Assembly (NCBI GenBank): GCA_023421875.1
Contig: JAEZSM010000037.1
Span: 1 to 25,580 of the forward strand
Length of the DNA: 25,580 nt
Direction of reading: 5' to 3'
Origin: Spirochaetota bacterium
GTDB taxonomy: Bacteria > Spirochaetota > Spirochaetia > Treponematales > Rectinemataceae
A model generated the notes under the pieces. It worked only from the letters and a program-made list of their open reading frames with translations. It ran no database searches and had not been told where the DNA came from. Position 1 is the first letter of the stretch, and every line of letters starts with the position of its first letter. This document shows positions 1-7,384 of the stretch, in pieces. Made by a program: the position numbers and the translations under genes.

Positions 1-83
1 ATGAGGCCAATAAGGCTGCCCACACCGGTGGATAAGCCGGCAAAAAGGGTCAATAAAAAGGCAAATAGTATATTGTTTTCCAC
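1..83 (-). CDS. ZIP-family metal transporter, N-terminal fragment (cut by window edge)
   Basis: Only the first 27 codons are inside the window. Reading leftward from a GTG at 83-81, the peptide begins MENNILFAFLLTLFAGLSTG and continues with VGSLIGL, a first membrane helix with the small-residue pattern (AGLSTGVGS) typical of ZIP/ZupT zinc-iron permeases. A good ribosome binding site (AAGGA, about 8 nt upstream) and a promoter at 104-132 support the GTG start. ZIP proteins move divalent metals such as zinc, iron or manganese into the cytoplasm. The family call rests on one helix and is tentative, although the same window carries two other metal uptake systems. Confidence 0.6.
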   Translation of the reverse strand, partial: MENNILFAFLLTLFAGLSTGVGSLIGL

Positions 84-103
84 GAACGTTTCCTTAGGCA
101 GGG

Positions 104-132
104 AGTATATAGTATCGCTCGAATGGGTACAA
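104..132 (-). promoter_or_regulatory. sigma70-type promoter for the ZIP transporter
   Basis: On the minus strand TTGTAC (132-127) is followed after exactly 17 nt by TATACT (109-104). The predicted start near 97 leaves a 14-nt leader that contains the ribosome binding site. I see no operator-like palindrome here. The rest of the gap to 211 holds no recognisable gene or clear terminator. Confidence 0.5.
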
Positions 133-211
133 CAGCGCCTCATGCACCGTTGCGGGGGCACCTTCTCCGCCTTGTGCTACCCTACACCGAAAAAAGAAAA
201 AGCGTACCTAT

Positions 212-874
212 TTATGGCCCCTTTTTCACCAAGGCAGCCTTAAGTTCAGCTAAGCTTTCGTTGAGGGTGGAATGGTGTACCCGGGTCGGGTCGAACTTTA
301 GCAGCTTGAAGCTGCTGTGAATGCAGAACCCGATGGCAAAGCCAGAAATCAGTGTACCGAGCCCCACCATTCCGCCGAGAGTCCAGCCCAAAATCGTAGC
401 CGTCAGCTCTATTAAACTGCGGATCAAGCCGATCGGCCAGCGCAGTCTTCGCGCCAGGGCTACCATAAGACTGTCCCGGGGGCCGGCACCGAAGCCCGAG
501 CCTATATAAAAGTAGGATCCGAGGGATATTACGTAGAGGCCGAGGATCAGCACAGGGATTCCCGCAAGGAGGTTTTCGACTTTTGGGATAAGCCCAAGGG
601 CCAGCAGCAAATCGAGAAAAAAGCCTATGAGAAACATGTTGAGCAGGGTACCCAGGCCGATCGTCTCGCCCATGAGAATTGTGATTAGGACAATGACCAG
701 GCCCACAATAATGCTCGCGGTTCCAATACTGATGCCGGTGACGGCGCTTATGCCCACATGGAAGACCTCCCAGGGGCCGTAGCCGATATTGGCCTGAATG
801 GTGAGCACGATGCCCAGGGCATAGAGAAAAAGACCTACAATGAGCTTTAAAAAGCGAATCGAGATTTTTGCCAT
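212..874 (-). CDS. YczE-like integral membrane protein
   Basis: A 220-residue protein with about five or six hydrophobic helices. It carries the motifs of the YczE/YyaS group (COG2364, related to YitT): an early helix with LGIVLTIQANIGYGPWEVF, then GISAVTGISIGTASIIVG, and a second glycine-rich stretch (YIGSGFGAGPRDSLMVALA) that mirrors the first, so the two halves look like repeats. Members are inner-membrane proteins; Bacillus YczE affects antibiotic production, but the biochemical role is unknown. The ATG at 874 has no good ribosome binding site (AAGGA lies about 15 nt upstream). It follows the NimA-like gene by 91 nt, which hold a terminator-like hairpin, so it may be a separate transcript. 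The C-terminal tail is charged and probably cytoplasmic. Confidence 0.75.
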   Translation of the reverse strand: MAKISIRFLKLIVGLFLYALGIVLTIQANIGYGPWEVFHVGISAVTGISIGTASIIVGLVIVLITILMGETIGLGTLLNMFLIGFFLDLLLALGLIPKVENLLAGIPVLILGLYVISLGSYFYIGSGFGAGPRDSLMVALARRLRWPIGLIRSLIELTATILGWTLGGMVGLGTLISGFAIGFCIHSSFKLLKFDPTRVHHSTLNESLAELKAALVKKGP

Positions 875-897
875 TATTCTGTCTGAATGTCCTTCAT

Positions 898-924
898 AAA
901 AGCTGTGCGGTATTCACAACAGCT
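898..924 (-). terminator. probable intrinsic terminator after the NimA-like gene
   Basis: On the minus strand AGCTGT (924-919) pairs with ACAGCT (906-901). The stem extends inward by GTG/CGC past a single bulged T, leaving a 5-nt loop, and is followed by TTTTAT. The U-run is short, so termination may be partial. The hairpin lies 42 nt downstream of the NimA-like stop codon. A TATACT at 945-940 could be a -10 box for the next gene, in which case the hairpin would sit in that gene's leader. Confidence 0.4.
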
Positions 925-965
925 CCTGATTAGAAAGAGAGTATAGCTTTTTTCTTCTGCTGCGG

Positions 966-1436
966 CTATCGCTTTTCCTTGCCCGAGAGCTCGGTCACTT
1001 CAAGTTTCAGCACCGCGGTTCTCCGCAGCACAGCAGGATCATAAGCGCCTGGGGGGCCAGCAAAGCCGTAATGTTCCATGATACGGTCCAGGCAACGGAT
1101 TTTATGCTCCGGTTCGTCTACCAGGCTGAGCCTTCCTGTACCGATAATGCTCTTGTACCGCGACGACCAGTTGCAGGCGATGCTGTCTTTCTGCAAAGCC
1201 TGTCCGGTGTCCATCTCGAAGCCCGCCAGGTCGCAGGACTTGATAAGGTCGATTTTTCTTCCTTCCGGCGCGCAGTGAAAATAGAGCTCGAGCTTCTCTT
1301 CCCACGTAAAGCCGAAACTCAAGGGTACGATATACGGAGCTCCATCGGCGCACAACGCGATTCTGCAGACGTCGCATAGCTTAATAATATCGCACAACGC
1401 ATCTTTACCAAGCACTTCACGTTCGATTCTTCTCAT
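966..1436 (-). CDS. NimA-like flavin-binding protein (pyridoxamine 5'-phosphate oxidase superfamily)
   Basis: A 156-residue protein beginning MRRIEREVLGKDALCDIIKL, the usual N-terminus of the NimA/COG3467 group. It is followed by the split-barrel strands RIALCADGAPYIVPLSFGFTWE and the LYFHCAPEGRKIDLIK segment, where family members bind FMN or haem. NimA proteins are linked to 5-nitroimidazole resistance through reduction of the nitro group, but most chromosomal homologues have no proven substrate. The ATG at 1436 has AAGGAAG 6 nt upstream. It lies 27 nt after the alcohol dehydrogenase gene and is probably the last gene of the MATE operon. Superfamily membership is confident; a drug-inactivating role is only inferred from the family and the adjacent exporter. 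Confidence 0.8.
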   Translation of the reverse strand: MRRIEREVLGKDALCDIIKLCDVCRIALCADGAPYIVPLSFGFTWEEKLELYFHCAPEGRKIDLIKSCDLAGFEMDTGQALQKDSIACNWSSRYKSIIGTGRLSLVDEPEHKIRCLDRIMEHYGFAGPPGAYDPAVLRRTAVLKLEVTELSGKEKR

Positions 1437-1463
1437 TCGGTTCTTCCTTAAAAAAATCTTGCC

Positions 1464-2678
1464 TCAGTCGGGAAGCATCAAAGCGATGACCGACTCCAGG
1501 CCTGCTGCATCGAGAATCACAGGTACCGGATAGGGCGTGCCGTGCGCCTCCTTGAGGGCCGCGGCGGCGATGCCCGGAATATCCTTCCGCCTCAAAAACT
1601 CAGCCTTCTCGGGAATGCCCAAATCCTTGTTCAGCCGCCTCAGCGCTTCAACGAAGACAGCAGCCTGCTCCTCGACATCCGCTTCGGCCCTGCCGCCGCC
1701 CAAGCCCGCCGCCGCGGCCAGGTCGGCCAAGCGCTCGGGGACTACTCCGCGGTATAGGTCGATAAAGTACGGCAGGGTTATGGCGTTGGCCAGGCCGTGG
1801 GGTATGTGGTAGCGCTCGCCGAAGCGATGGGCCACCGCATGAATATAGCCCACGAATCCCCGGGTAAAGGCCCTTCCCGCCAGGTGGGATGCTCTGAGCA
1901 TGGCTTCCCGTGCTTCCAGATCCTCGCCATGGCTGTAGGCCCCGCGCAGATTGGCAAAGACCAATCGTGTGGCTTCCAAAGCCTGCATATCCACGTCGGA
2001 GTAATGGAGGCTGTTGGTATAGGCTTCCACCGCGTGGGTAAGGGCATCCATGCCCGTGGCCGCAGTCATGGCCGGAGGCAGGCCGACGCAGAGTTCGGGA
2101 TCGAGAATCGCGCTGTCCGGGGGCAGGCGTGGATCCAATACCGTGATTTTGCGCTGCTGCTTCTGGTCCGTGATCACCGCGGCGGCGGTGGCTTCGCTGC
2201 CGGTGCCGGCGGTGGTGGGCACGCAGATAAAGGGAAGGCCAGAATTCCTGCAGGGAAGCAGGCCTTTGAAAGCGCTCACCGGTTTTTTGTGGGTAGCCGC
2301 CATGCGGATGATTTTAGCCGCGTCGATCACCGAACCGCCGCCTAAGGCAATGACAGAATCACAACCGTTGTCCTTGAGCACAGCGAGCCCGTACTCGCAT
2401 ATCTCGAAACTGGGATCGGGCAGGACACCATCGAATATGGCAAAGGGAATCGAGCTCTCGGAGAGTACCGTGGTGAGCCTCGAAACCAGCCCTATCTTTA
2501 TGAGGCTGGCATCGGTGACGATGAGTGGCTTGGATGCCTTCTGCACTTCCAGTTCCGAGGGGAGCAGCTTGAGACTCCCCTTGCCTGTGAGGAGCGTTGG
2601 AAGCTTCTGGCGCAGGACCGTAAGGCCCCGGGCGGCCAGGTTGAACCAGAGTCGCTTAGCCGCGTATGTCTTTGCCAT
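1464..2678 (-). CDS. iron-containing alcohol dehydrogenase
   Basis: A 404-residue group III (Fe-ADH) dehydrogenase. The nucleotide-binding GGGS is at residues 113-116, followed by PTTAGTGSEAT (154-164). The expected metal ligands are D211 and H215 (in MDALTH), H280 and H294; the 14-residue spacing between the last two matches FucO-type enzymes. The family interconverts alcohols and aldehydes with NAD(P)H in the cytoplasm; the substrate cannot be read from sequence. The N-terminal stretch (LLTGKGSLKLLPSEL) matches the subgroup of about 400 residues, supporting the ATG at 2678, though no clear ribosome binding site precedes it. It lies 37 nt after the MATE gene and 27 nt before the NimA-like gene, so translation may depend on upstream coupling. 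All metal residues are present, so it should be active. Confidence 0.9.
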   Translation of the reverse strand: MAKTYAAKRLWFNLAARGLTVLRQKLPTLLTGKGSLKLLPSELEVQKASKPLIVTDASLIKIGLVSRLTTVLSESSIPFAIFDGVLPDPSFEICEYGLAVLKDNGCDSVIALGGGSVIDAAKIIRMAATHKKPVSAFKGLLPCRNSGLPFICVPTTAGTGSEATAAAVITDQKQQRKITVLDPRLPPDSAILDPELCVGLPPAMTAATGMDALTHAVEAYTNSLHYSDVDMQALEATRLVFANLRGAYSHGEDLEAREAMLRASHLAGRAFTRGFVGYIHAVAHRFGERYHIPHGLANAITLPYFIDLYRGVVPERLADLAAAAGLGGGRAEADVEEQAAVFVEALRRLNKDLGIPEKAEFLRRKDIPGIAAAALKEAHGTPYPVPVILDAAGLESVIALMLPD

Positions 2679-2715
2679 AGCATGATGATATATGCCAGGC
2701 TCCGGCGGCGCAAGC

Positions 2716-4134
2716 TTACACCTGAATCGAAACCCATCTTCCCTGGCGATACCGGAGCTGAATGATAAAGAACCGGAATACCTGGTCGATCACCAGGGCG
2801 CTCCAGGCCCCATAGAGCCCCATGCCGAACTGCTGGATAAAGATGTATGAAAAAAGCGGTCGGATTCCCAGAATCCCGATGCCTAAGGTGATCGCCGGAA
2901 AGAGCGAGTCCCCGGCGCCCCTGAGCGCCCCGGCATAGACCTGGAAGGAGGACTGAAAGGGCTGAATTATCGCGGCAAAAATCATTATCCCCGCCCCCAG
3001 TAAAAGGATTTCAGGTTCGCTGGAAAAGAGCATGACCAGGGGTTTTCTAAAGATGAACATAAGAACGCCCATAAAGGTAGAGATAAGAGCCCCGGCCTTC
3101 TGGCAGGCTGCCGAGGCTCTTCGGGCCCTGTCGGGGCGGCTGCGGCCGAGGGACTGGCCTGTAAGGCTGGTGGCGGCGATTCCGAAAGCCTGGCCGTTGA
3201 CGAAGGACATATTCAGTATGGACAGCACGATCTGATGAGCCGCGAAGGTAGAAGTGCCCAGGGATGTTATGGTGATGGTATAGAGGATGAGCCCCAGTCT
3301 TAGGACAAACTGCTCGACCGCCGAAGGCAGGCCGATCTTGAATATCCGGCTGAGCATGGGAAGATCGGGAAGAAAATTTCTGCGGGTGATGTTGAGTTCG
3401 ATAAATTCCGAGGCAGCCTTGCCGGGCTTGCGGAAAGGATGGCCAAGAATAGCCCAGAGCGCCATGGCGCAGGCGACCATGTGACCGATCACCGTTGCCA
3501 GCGCGGCGCCCTGCACCTCCATCCGGGGAAAGCCGAATTTTCCGTAGATGAGAAGGTAATTGAAAACAATATTGACGAGGTTCGCGGTGATGTTGTATTT
3601 CATCGCCAGCTTCGTATCCCCGACGCCGCGCAGGAGGGCAGAGATGGAAATGGGCAGGGCGGTGGGAATGAAGCCGATCATGAGAATCCGGAAATAGGCG
3701 CTGGCCTCGTCCAGGATATCAGGTCCGGCGCCGATTATCCGCACCATCGGCCTAGCAAAGACAACGCCAAGCAAAGACAGCAAAAGGCCAAGGCTTAAGG
3801 AGATCATGACGGTTTGCCCGGTGACGAGCTCGGCGTCCTTCTTGTTTCCCTGGCCCTTAAACCGGGCTACCAGCGCGGTAGTTCCCACGTTGAGCGCCAC
3901 GAAGGTGGCGAGCATTATGAATCGGGGCTGGTTGGTAATGCCCACCGCCGATATTGCGTGGGCGCCCAATCTTCCTACCATGATTATGTCCACCATCTGG
4001 GTCAACGCGGTGAGGATCAGTTCCACCACCACCGGGCCTGCGATGGCAAAAACCTGGGCATAGAGGGGCGAGGTAGCCATTTCTTTTGCAAGCCCTAAGG
4101 AGTTGAGAGGCTTGTGTTCGAATAGGGGTCGCAC
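2716..4134 (-). CDS. MATE-family multidrug/organic cation exporter
   Basis: A 472-residue membrane protein with 12 predicted helices in two homologous MatE halves. The N-terminal half has the signature FAIAGPVVVELILTALTQMVDIIMVGRLG and GISALLRGVGDTK-like segments (ISALLRGVGDTKLAMKY). The second half repeats it (FKIGLPSAVEQFVLRLGLILY, YAGALRGAGDSLFPA). MATE proteins export cationic drugs or metabolites by Na+ or H+ antiport. The start chosen is GTG at 4134 with AGGA about 10 nt upstream; the ATG at 4080 (just before TSPLYAQVFAIAGP) is an alternative giving an N-terminus 18 residues shorter. It heads a probable operon with the alcohol dehydrogenase and NimA-like genes. The 167-nt upstream gap carries a -10-like box and an AT-rich hairpin. 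Confidence 0.92.
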   Translation of the reverse strand: MRPLFEHKPLNSLGLAKEMATSPLYAQVFAIAGPVVVELILTALTQMVDIIMVGRLGAHAISAVGITNQPRFIMLATFVALNVGTTALVARFKGQGNKKDAELVTGQTVMISLSLGLLLSLLGVVFARPMVRIIGAGPDILDEASAYFRILMIGFIPTALPISISALLRGVGDTKLAMKYNITANLVNIVFNYLLIYGKFGFPRMEVQGAALATVIGHMVACAMALWAILGHPFRKPGKAASEFIELNITRRNFLPDLPMLSRIFKIGLPSAVEQFVLRLGLILYTITITSLGTSTFAAHQIVLSILNMSFVNGQAFGIAATSLTGQSLGRSRPDRARRASAACQKAGALISTFMGVLMFIFRKPLVMLFSSEPEILLLGAGIMIFAAIIQPFQSSFQVYAGALRGAGDSLFPAITLGIGILGIRPLFSYIFIQQFGMGLYGAWSALVIDQVFRFFIIQLRYRQGRWVSIQV

Positions 4135-4168
4135 GGGGCACTAATCCTGCTTGTTTAAAATTTTTTAG

Positions 4169-4198
4169 TTTTTCAAAAGTCAGGCTGCTTTTGAAAAA
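4169..4198 (-). terminator. perfect 11-bp inverted repeat between the amino acid importer and the MATE gene
   Basis: TTTTTCAAAAG (4169-4179) and CTTTTGAAAAA (4188-4198) are exact reverse complements around an 8-nt centre. On the minus strand the hairpin is followed by ACTAAAAAATTTT. It could be a weak AT-rich terminator for the importer operon ending at 4302. It could instead be a leader hairpin or operator for the MATE gene, because a TATAAT box (4221-4216) lies just upstream. Confidence 0.4.
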
Positions 4199-4215
4199 TG
4201 CGCGGCTCTGTTTCT

Positions 4216-4221
4216 ATTATA
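4216..4221 (-). promoter_or_regulatory. possible -10 box for the MATE operon
   Basis: TATAAT on the minus strand (4221-4216) is a consensus -10 hexamer in an AT-rich gap, but no convincing -35 lies 16-18 nt upstream. If used, transcription would start near 4209 and the leader of about 75 nt would contain the 4169-4198 hairpin. Confidence 0.3.
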
Positions 4222-4301
4222 AAAGCAATTACAACGAAACACTATAAAGAGAGTACCCTAAACAGTCAATATTATCTGCCCCTGCGCGGGTCGAAAGAGG
4301 G

Positions 4302-5033
4302 CTAGAGTATGTGCTCCAAAAACCTTCTGGTCCGTTCCTCCCTGGGGGAGCTGAAAAAGGTTTCGGGTGGGGCTTCTTCCACGATCTGCCCGGCGTCCAT
4401 AAAAATAATCCGGTCTGCGGCGGCCTTGGCGAATCCCATCTCGTGGGAAACGATGAGCATGGTCATGCCTTCCCTGGCCAGGTCGATCATAACGTCCAGG
4501 ACTTCCTTGATCATTTCAGGGTCGAGGGCGCTGGTGGGCTCGTCGAAGAGCATTACCTTGGGATTCATGGCCAGAGCCCGGGCTATGGCGACGCGCTGCT
4601 GCTGCCCGCCCGAGAGCTCATCCGGCCAGGCATGCTCTTTTTCCGAGAGGCCCACCTTGTCCAAGAGTCTCCGGGCTGTCTGCAGCGCCTCTTCCTTGCC
4701 CTTTTTGAGGACGGTGACGGGCGAGAGGGTTATGTTGTCGATTACCTTGAGATGGGGAAACAGGTTGAAGCTCTGAAAAACCATGCCCACTTCCTGGCGG
4801 ATGTGGCGGATATCCGAGCCCTCGTTGGTCACGCTTTCGCCGTCGATGGTGATAGAGCCCGAATCCAGGCGCTCCAAGCGGTTGATCGAGCGCAGGAGTG
4901 TGCTTTTGCCCGAGCCGGATGGCCCTATGATGAGCACGACCTCGCCTTTCTGCACGCTCAGGTCAACGCCGTTCAGGGCCTGGAGGCTCCCGAAGGATTT
5001 TACCGCCTTCTTTATTTCAATGAACGTTGCCAC
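4302..5033 (-). CDS. polar amino acid ABC transporter, ATP-binding subunit (GlnQ/HisP type)
   Basis: A 243-residue ABC ATPase. Walker A is GPSGSGKST at residues 37-45, the signature LSGGQ at 140-144, Walker B MLFDEP around 161-166, and the switch histidine lies in IVSHEMGFA. The segment MVFQSFNLFPHLKVIDNITL is characteristic of the polar amino acid uptake (PAAT) family. It powers import of amino acids from the cytoplasmic face. The start is GTG at 5033, overlapping the permease gene by 17 bp, which indicates translational coupling. It is the last gene of the importer operon in the order binding protein > permease > ATPase. Nothing looks degenerate; the substrate is undetermined. Confidence 0.93.
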   Translation of the reverse strand: MATFIEIKKAVKSFGSLQALNGVDLSVQKGEVVLIIGPSGSGKSTLLRSINRLERLDSGSITIDGESVTNEGSDIRHIRQEVGMVFQSFNLFPHLKVIDNITLSPVTVLKKGKEEALQTARRLLDKVGLSEKEHAWPDELSGGQQQRVAIARALAMNPKVMLFDEPTSALDPEMIKEVLDVMIDLAREGMTMLIVSHEMGFAKAAADRIIFMDAGQIVEEAPPETFFSSPREERTRRFLEHIL

Positions 5034-5841
5034 GATGTCTCAGCCTTTCTTCCATGATCGCCACCAGGCGGGAGAAAAAGAGTGTCATAACCAGATAGAT
5101 CAGGGCTATGACCGTGTAGCTCTCGAAATAGCGGAAGGATGTGGAGGCGTATTCCCTGCCCCGTCGCAGCAGATCCGATACCGCGAGGATGGACACCAGG
5201 GAGGAGTCTTTTAAGAGGGCTATGAACTCATTGCCGATGGGCGGAAGGATCACCCTGATAGTCTGGGGGATGATTATCATCCTCATGGCGCTGCTCCGGG
5301 ACATGCCCAGGGCGAGGGCCGCTTCCATCTGCCCCTTGGGGATAGCCTGGATGCCCGCGCGGAAGATCTCGGCCATATAGGCGCCGTAGCAGATGGACAT
5401 GGCCAGGATCGCCGCAGGAGGCCCCTGGAGCCTCAAGAGGGGTCCGAGGGCGTAATAGATGTAGAAGAGCTGCACCAAGAGCGGTATGCCACGGATGATC
5501 TCCACATAGACAGTGGCGATCCTGTTCACCCAGGCGCGCTGGGAAATCCTGCCTAGACCGGCGAAGAGGCCGATGATCAGGGCGAAGCAGATTGAGATGA
5601 TTGTAACGGAAAATGTGGCGAACAGGCCGTCGGGCACAAAGGAAAGAATCCGGAGATACGGATCGGGGCTGAAAAGAGGAAGCGCCACAAGAAGGGCAAT
5701 AGCCCCGAAAAAGGAGATATTCCAGGCTGAAAGAACCCCGCCCTCATCCTTTAACGGAATGAGTGTGCCGTCGGTTACATTGATAGTTGGCCGAGCGGGA
5801 TTTTTGGAGTCCCGCTCGGAGCGCCCAGAGCCTTTTGTCAT
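5017..5841 (-). CDS. polar amino acid ABC transporter, permease subunit
   Basis: A 274-residue HisM/GlnP-type permease. The inner-membrane domain starts near residue 42, with FATFSVTIISICFALIIGLFAG followed by the PAAT motif YVEIIRGIPLLVQLFYIYYALGP. The EAA loop that contacts the ATPase is EAALALGMSRSSAMRMIIIP, and the family block LPPIGNEFIALLKDSSLVSIL follows. The first 40 residues form a polar N-terminal extension (basic and acidic, no helix) longer than in E. coli homologues. The ATG at 5841 lies 1 nt after the binding protein stop codon, so translation is probably coupled. With the neighbouring lipoprotein and ATPase it forms a complete importer. Confidence 0.93.
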   Translation of the reverse strand: MTKGSGRSERDSKNPARPTINVTDGTLIPLKDEGGVLSAWNISFFGAIALLVALPLFSPDPYLRILSFVPDGLFATFSVTIISICFALIIGLFAGLGRISQRAWVNRIATVYVEIIRGIPLLVQLFYIYYALGPLLRLQGPPAAILAMSICYGAYMAEIFRAGIQAIPKGQMEAALALGMSRSSAMRMIIIPQTIRVILPPIGNEFIALLKDSSLVSILAVSDLLRRGREYASTSFRYFESYTVIALIYLVMTLFFSRLVAIMEERLRHRGNVH

Positions 5842-5842
5842 C

Positions 5843-6607
5843 CTATTTAAGCCACTTGTCTACGAGTTCGTCCAGTTTTCCCGAAGCCTTGACCTTGGCC
5901 AGGCCTTCGCTGAAGAGCTTGAGGGTTTTCTCGTCGCCCTTCTTGAATACGAAACCAAGCCACTCGTCGGTAAAAGGCTGGCCGACGATCATGAGCTTGT
6001 CTTTGTAATTGGGATTCTGAAGGGCAAAATCGGCGGCGATGGGTGAATCGGCCACGACGCCGTCGATATTGCCGTTCGCCAGATCCTCGTAAGCCAGACC
6101 GATCTCGTCGTAGGTCTTGAGCTCCACGCCTTCGACCTTGCCGATTTCTATGACGCCGGTGGTACCGATCTGCCCACCGACCTTTTTGCCAACCAAGTCG
6201 GCAATGGTGGTGACGCCTTCGGTGTCCTTTCGCACGACCAGAACCTGTCCTGCGTTGACATAGCCTTCAGAAAAATCATAGGTAGCCTTGCGCTCTTCGG
6301 TTATGGTTACCGAGGAGGCGATAGCCTGGTAGTTGCCCGCGGCGAGGCCGGCGAAGATGCCGTCCCAGGCGGTGTTTTTAATCTCCACCTCGAAGCCTTG
6401 GGCTTTGGCAATCTCGTTGACCAGGTCGATATCGAACCCGACGAGATTCTTATTCTCATCGACGAATTCCATGGGAGGCCATGTGGCGTCGGAGGCTACC
6501 GTGATTTTAGTAGGTTTTTTAGCGCAGGACGAAAGACCGGCCGAGGTGAAAACGACCAGCGCCGCGATTAGTAAAAACGCGGTGACAGAGGACCATGATC
6601 TCTTCAT
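5843..6607 (-). CDS. amino acid ABC transporter substrate-binding lipoprotein
   Basis: A 254-residue family 3 solute-binding protein. The N-terminus has a basic start (MKR), a hydrophobic core and a lipobox LSSC with the lipidated cysteine at 28, so it should be anchored in the membrane facing the periplasm or exterior. The mature part begins ITVASDATWPPMEFVDENKN, followed by GFDIDLVNEIAKAQG and SSVTITEERKATYDFSEGY, where R106 is expected to hold the ligand carboxylate. DGVVADSPIA carries the acidic residue that usually binds the amino group. Amino acid type (basic, polar or acidic) cannot be decided. AAGGAG lies 8 nt before the ATG, and a clear promoter is at 6670-6699. Confidence 0.93.
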   Translation of the reverse strand: MKRSWSSVTAFLLIAALVVFTSAGLSSCAKKPTKITVASDATWPPMEFVDENKNLVGFDIDLVNEIAKAQGFEVEIKNTAWDGIFAGLAAGNYQAIASSVTITEERKATYDFSEGYVNAGQVLVVRKDTEGVTTIADLVGKKVGGQIGTTGVIEIGKVEGVELKTYDEIGLAYEDLANGNIDGVVADSPIAADFALQNPNYKDKLMIVGQPFTDEWLGFVFKKGDEKTLKLFSEGLAKVKASGKLDELVDKWLK

Positions 6608-6624
6608 ATGTCGCTCCTTTATGT

Positions 6625-6652
6625 CGATCTCTTAAGGATTATTTCGAGATCG
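6625..6652 (-). promoter_or_regulatory. inverted repeat in the leader of the amino acid importer mRNA
   Basis: CGATCTC (6625-6631) and GAGATCG (6646-6652) are exact inverted 7-bp arms around 14 nt. They lie between the predicted transcription start near 6663 and the ribosome binding site (AGGAG, 6615-6619). This could be a repressor operator or a leader hairpin next to the ribosome binding site. No regulator is identifiable nearby. Confidence 0.35.
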
Positions 6653-6669
6653 CACAAGATACTTCGCTG

Positions 6670-6699
6670 AGAATAGGGCAAAGCGAGGGGCTATGTCAA
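6670..6699 (-). promoter_or_regulatory. sigma70-type promoter of the amino acid importer operon
   Basis: On the minus strand a consensus TTGACA (6699-6694) is followed after 18 nt by TATTCT (6675-6670). The predicted start near 6663 gives a leader of about 55 nt. This is one of the best-formed promoters in the window. Confidence 0.55.
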
Positions 6700-6762
6700 T
6701 AATTCCTGCTTCGAGCGTCTGATATTGATGCAACAAAAATCGATAATTATGTAATACGGCGT

Positions 6763-7281
6763 TTAGCGGTCGGCCATAGTGTGCGTATCGTGCTCTCCTA
6801 TATCCTTGGCGTCCCAGGGGTAGACGATCCATACGTCTCCGAGATCTTCGCCGGCGACATAGAGGGAGACTTCCTCAGGAATTTGGCCGCGCTTGGGCTT
6901 GTTCTTGTTATGGATCACCGCCACAGCGATAGAGGCGGGACGGTGGCGCAAAAGCTCGCGGATGCAGTACTCCAGGGTTACCCGGGAATCGTCCACCTCA
7001 TCCACCAGCAGAATGCGCCTGCCCGATAGCTGCCGTTCCGCTTCCTCGATCCACTGCAGCTTGCGGGGAAACTCGGAAGGCTTGTCATGGGCGTCGTAAT
7101 AGGCAATGCCCACCGCCAGGATAGGGGCTCCCAAAAAGGTTCGCAGAATCCGGGCGGGAATGAAGCCTCCGCTTCCTATGGCCACGATAACGTCGGGCTT
7201 AAAACCTGCGGCACTGATGCGCTCCGCCATGCTCTTGGCCGTCATGTGAATCTGCTGATAGCTGTAGTGGCGCTTTTCCAT
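6763..7281 (-). CDS. predicted phosphoribosyltransferase (COG2236-like)
   Basis: A 172-residue type I phosphoribosyltransferase. The PRPP-binding loop is ILLVDEVDDSRVTLEY, with the paired acidic residues and small residues expected for pyrophosphate and ribose binding. An earlier strand-loop VIVAIGSGGFIPARIL is the PPi loop. The ending VYPWD resembles the xanthine/hypoxanthine phosphoribosyltransferases of archaea and yeast Xpt1-like enzymes, so purine base salvage (base + PRPP to nucleotide) is likely, but the base is unknown. There is no ribosome binding site before the ATG at 7281. Instead a promoter (TTGAAG, 17 nt, TACAAT) ends 6 nt upstream, so the mRNA may be leaderless. It is divergent from the small PQ-loop-like gene. 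Confidence 0.82.
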   Translation of the reverse strand: MEKRHYSYQQIHMTAKSMAERISAAGFKPDVIVAIGSGGFIPARILRTFLGAPILAVGIAYYDAHDKPSEFPRKLQWIEEAERQLSGRRILLVDEVDDSRVTLEYCIRELLRHRPASIAVAVIHNKNKPKRGQIPEEVSLYVAGEDLGDVWIVYPWDAKDIGEHDTHTMADR

Positions 7282-7287
7282 GGCGCT

Positions 7288-7316
7288 ATTGTAAAACTGC
7301 CGCGACAGTTCTTCAA
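7288..7316 (-). promoter_or_regulatory. promoter of the phosphoribosyltransferase gene, placed for a leaderless mRNA
   Basis: On the minus strand TTGAAG (7316-7311), a 17-nt spacer and TACAAT (7293-7288) are followed by only 6 nt before the ATG. Normal start-site spacing would put the first transcribed base at or next to the A of the start codon. Confidence 0.5.
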
Positions 7317-7348
7317 GAACGGGGGACGCCGAAGTGACCGCTTTTCGC

Positions 7349-7377
7349 TTGCCAAGGGCTTAAATCGACGCTACAGT
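7349..7377 (+). promoter_or_regulatory. promoter of the small membrane protein gene, placed for a leaderless mRNA
   Basis: TTGCCA (7349-7354), a 17-nt spacer and TACAGT (7372-7377) end 7 nt before the ATG at 7385. No ribosome binding site precedes the ATG. This mirrors the divergent promoter at 7288-7316; the two -35 boxes are about 32 bp apart. Confidence 0.45.
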
Positions 7378-7384
7378 TGCGCCC

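Noticed and set aside
84..211. Possible tRNA or small RNA in the left intergenic gap
   Set aside because: I could not fold a cloverleaf or a stem followed by a T-run in either direction; only a direct GGTGC repeat is present.
1..243. Plus-strand open frame of 80 codons at the left edge
   Set aside because: It is antisense to the ZIP transporter start and its promoter, and the peptide has no recognisable feature.
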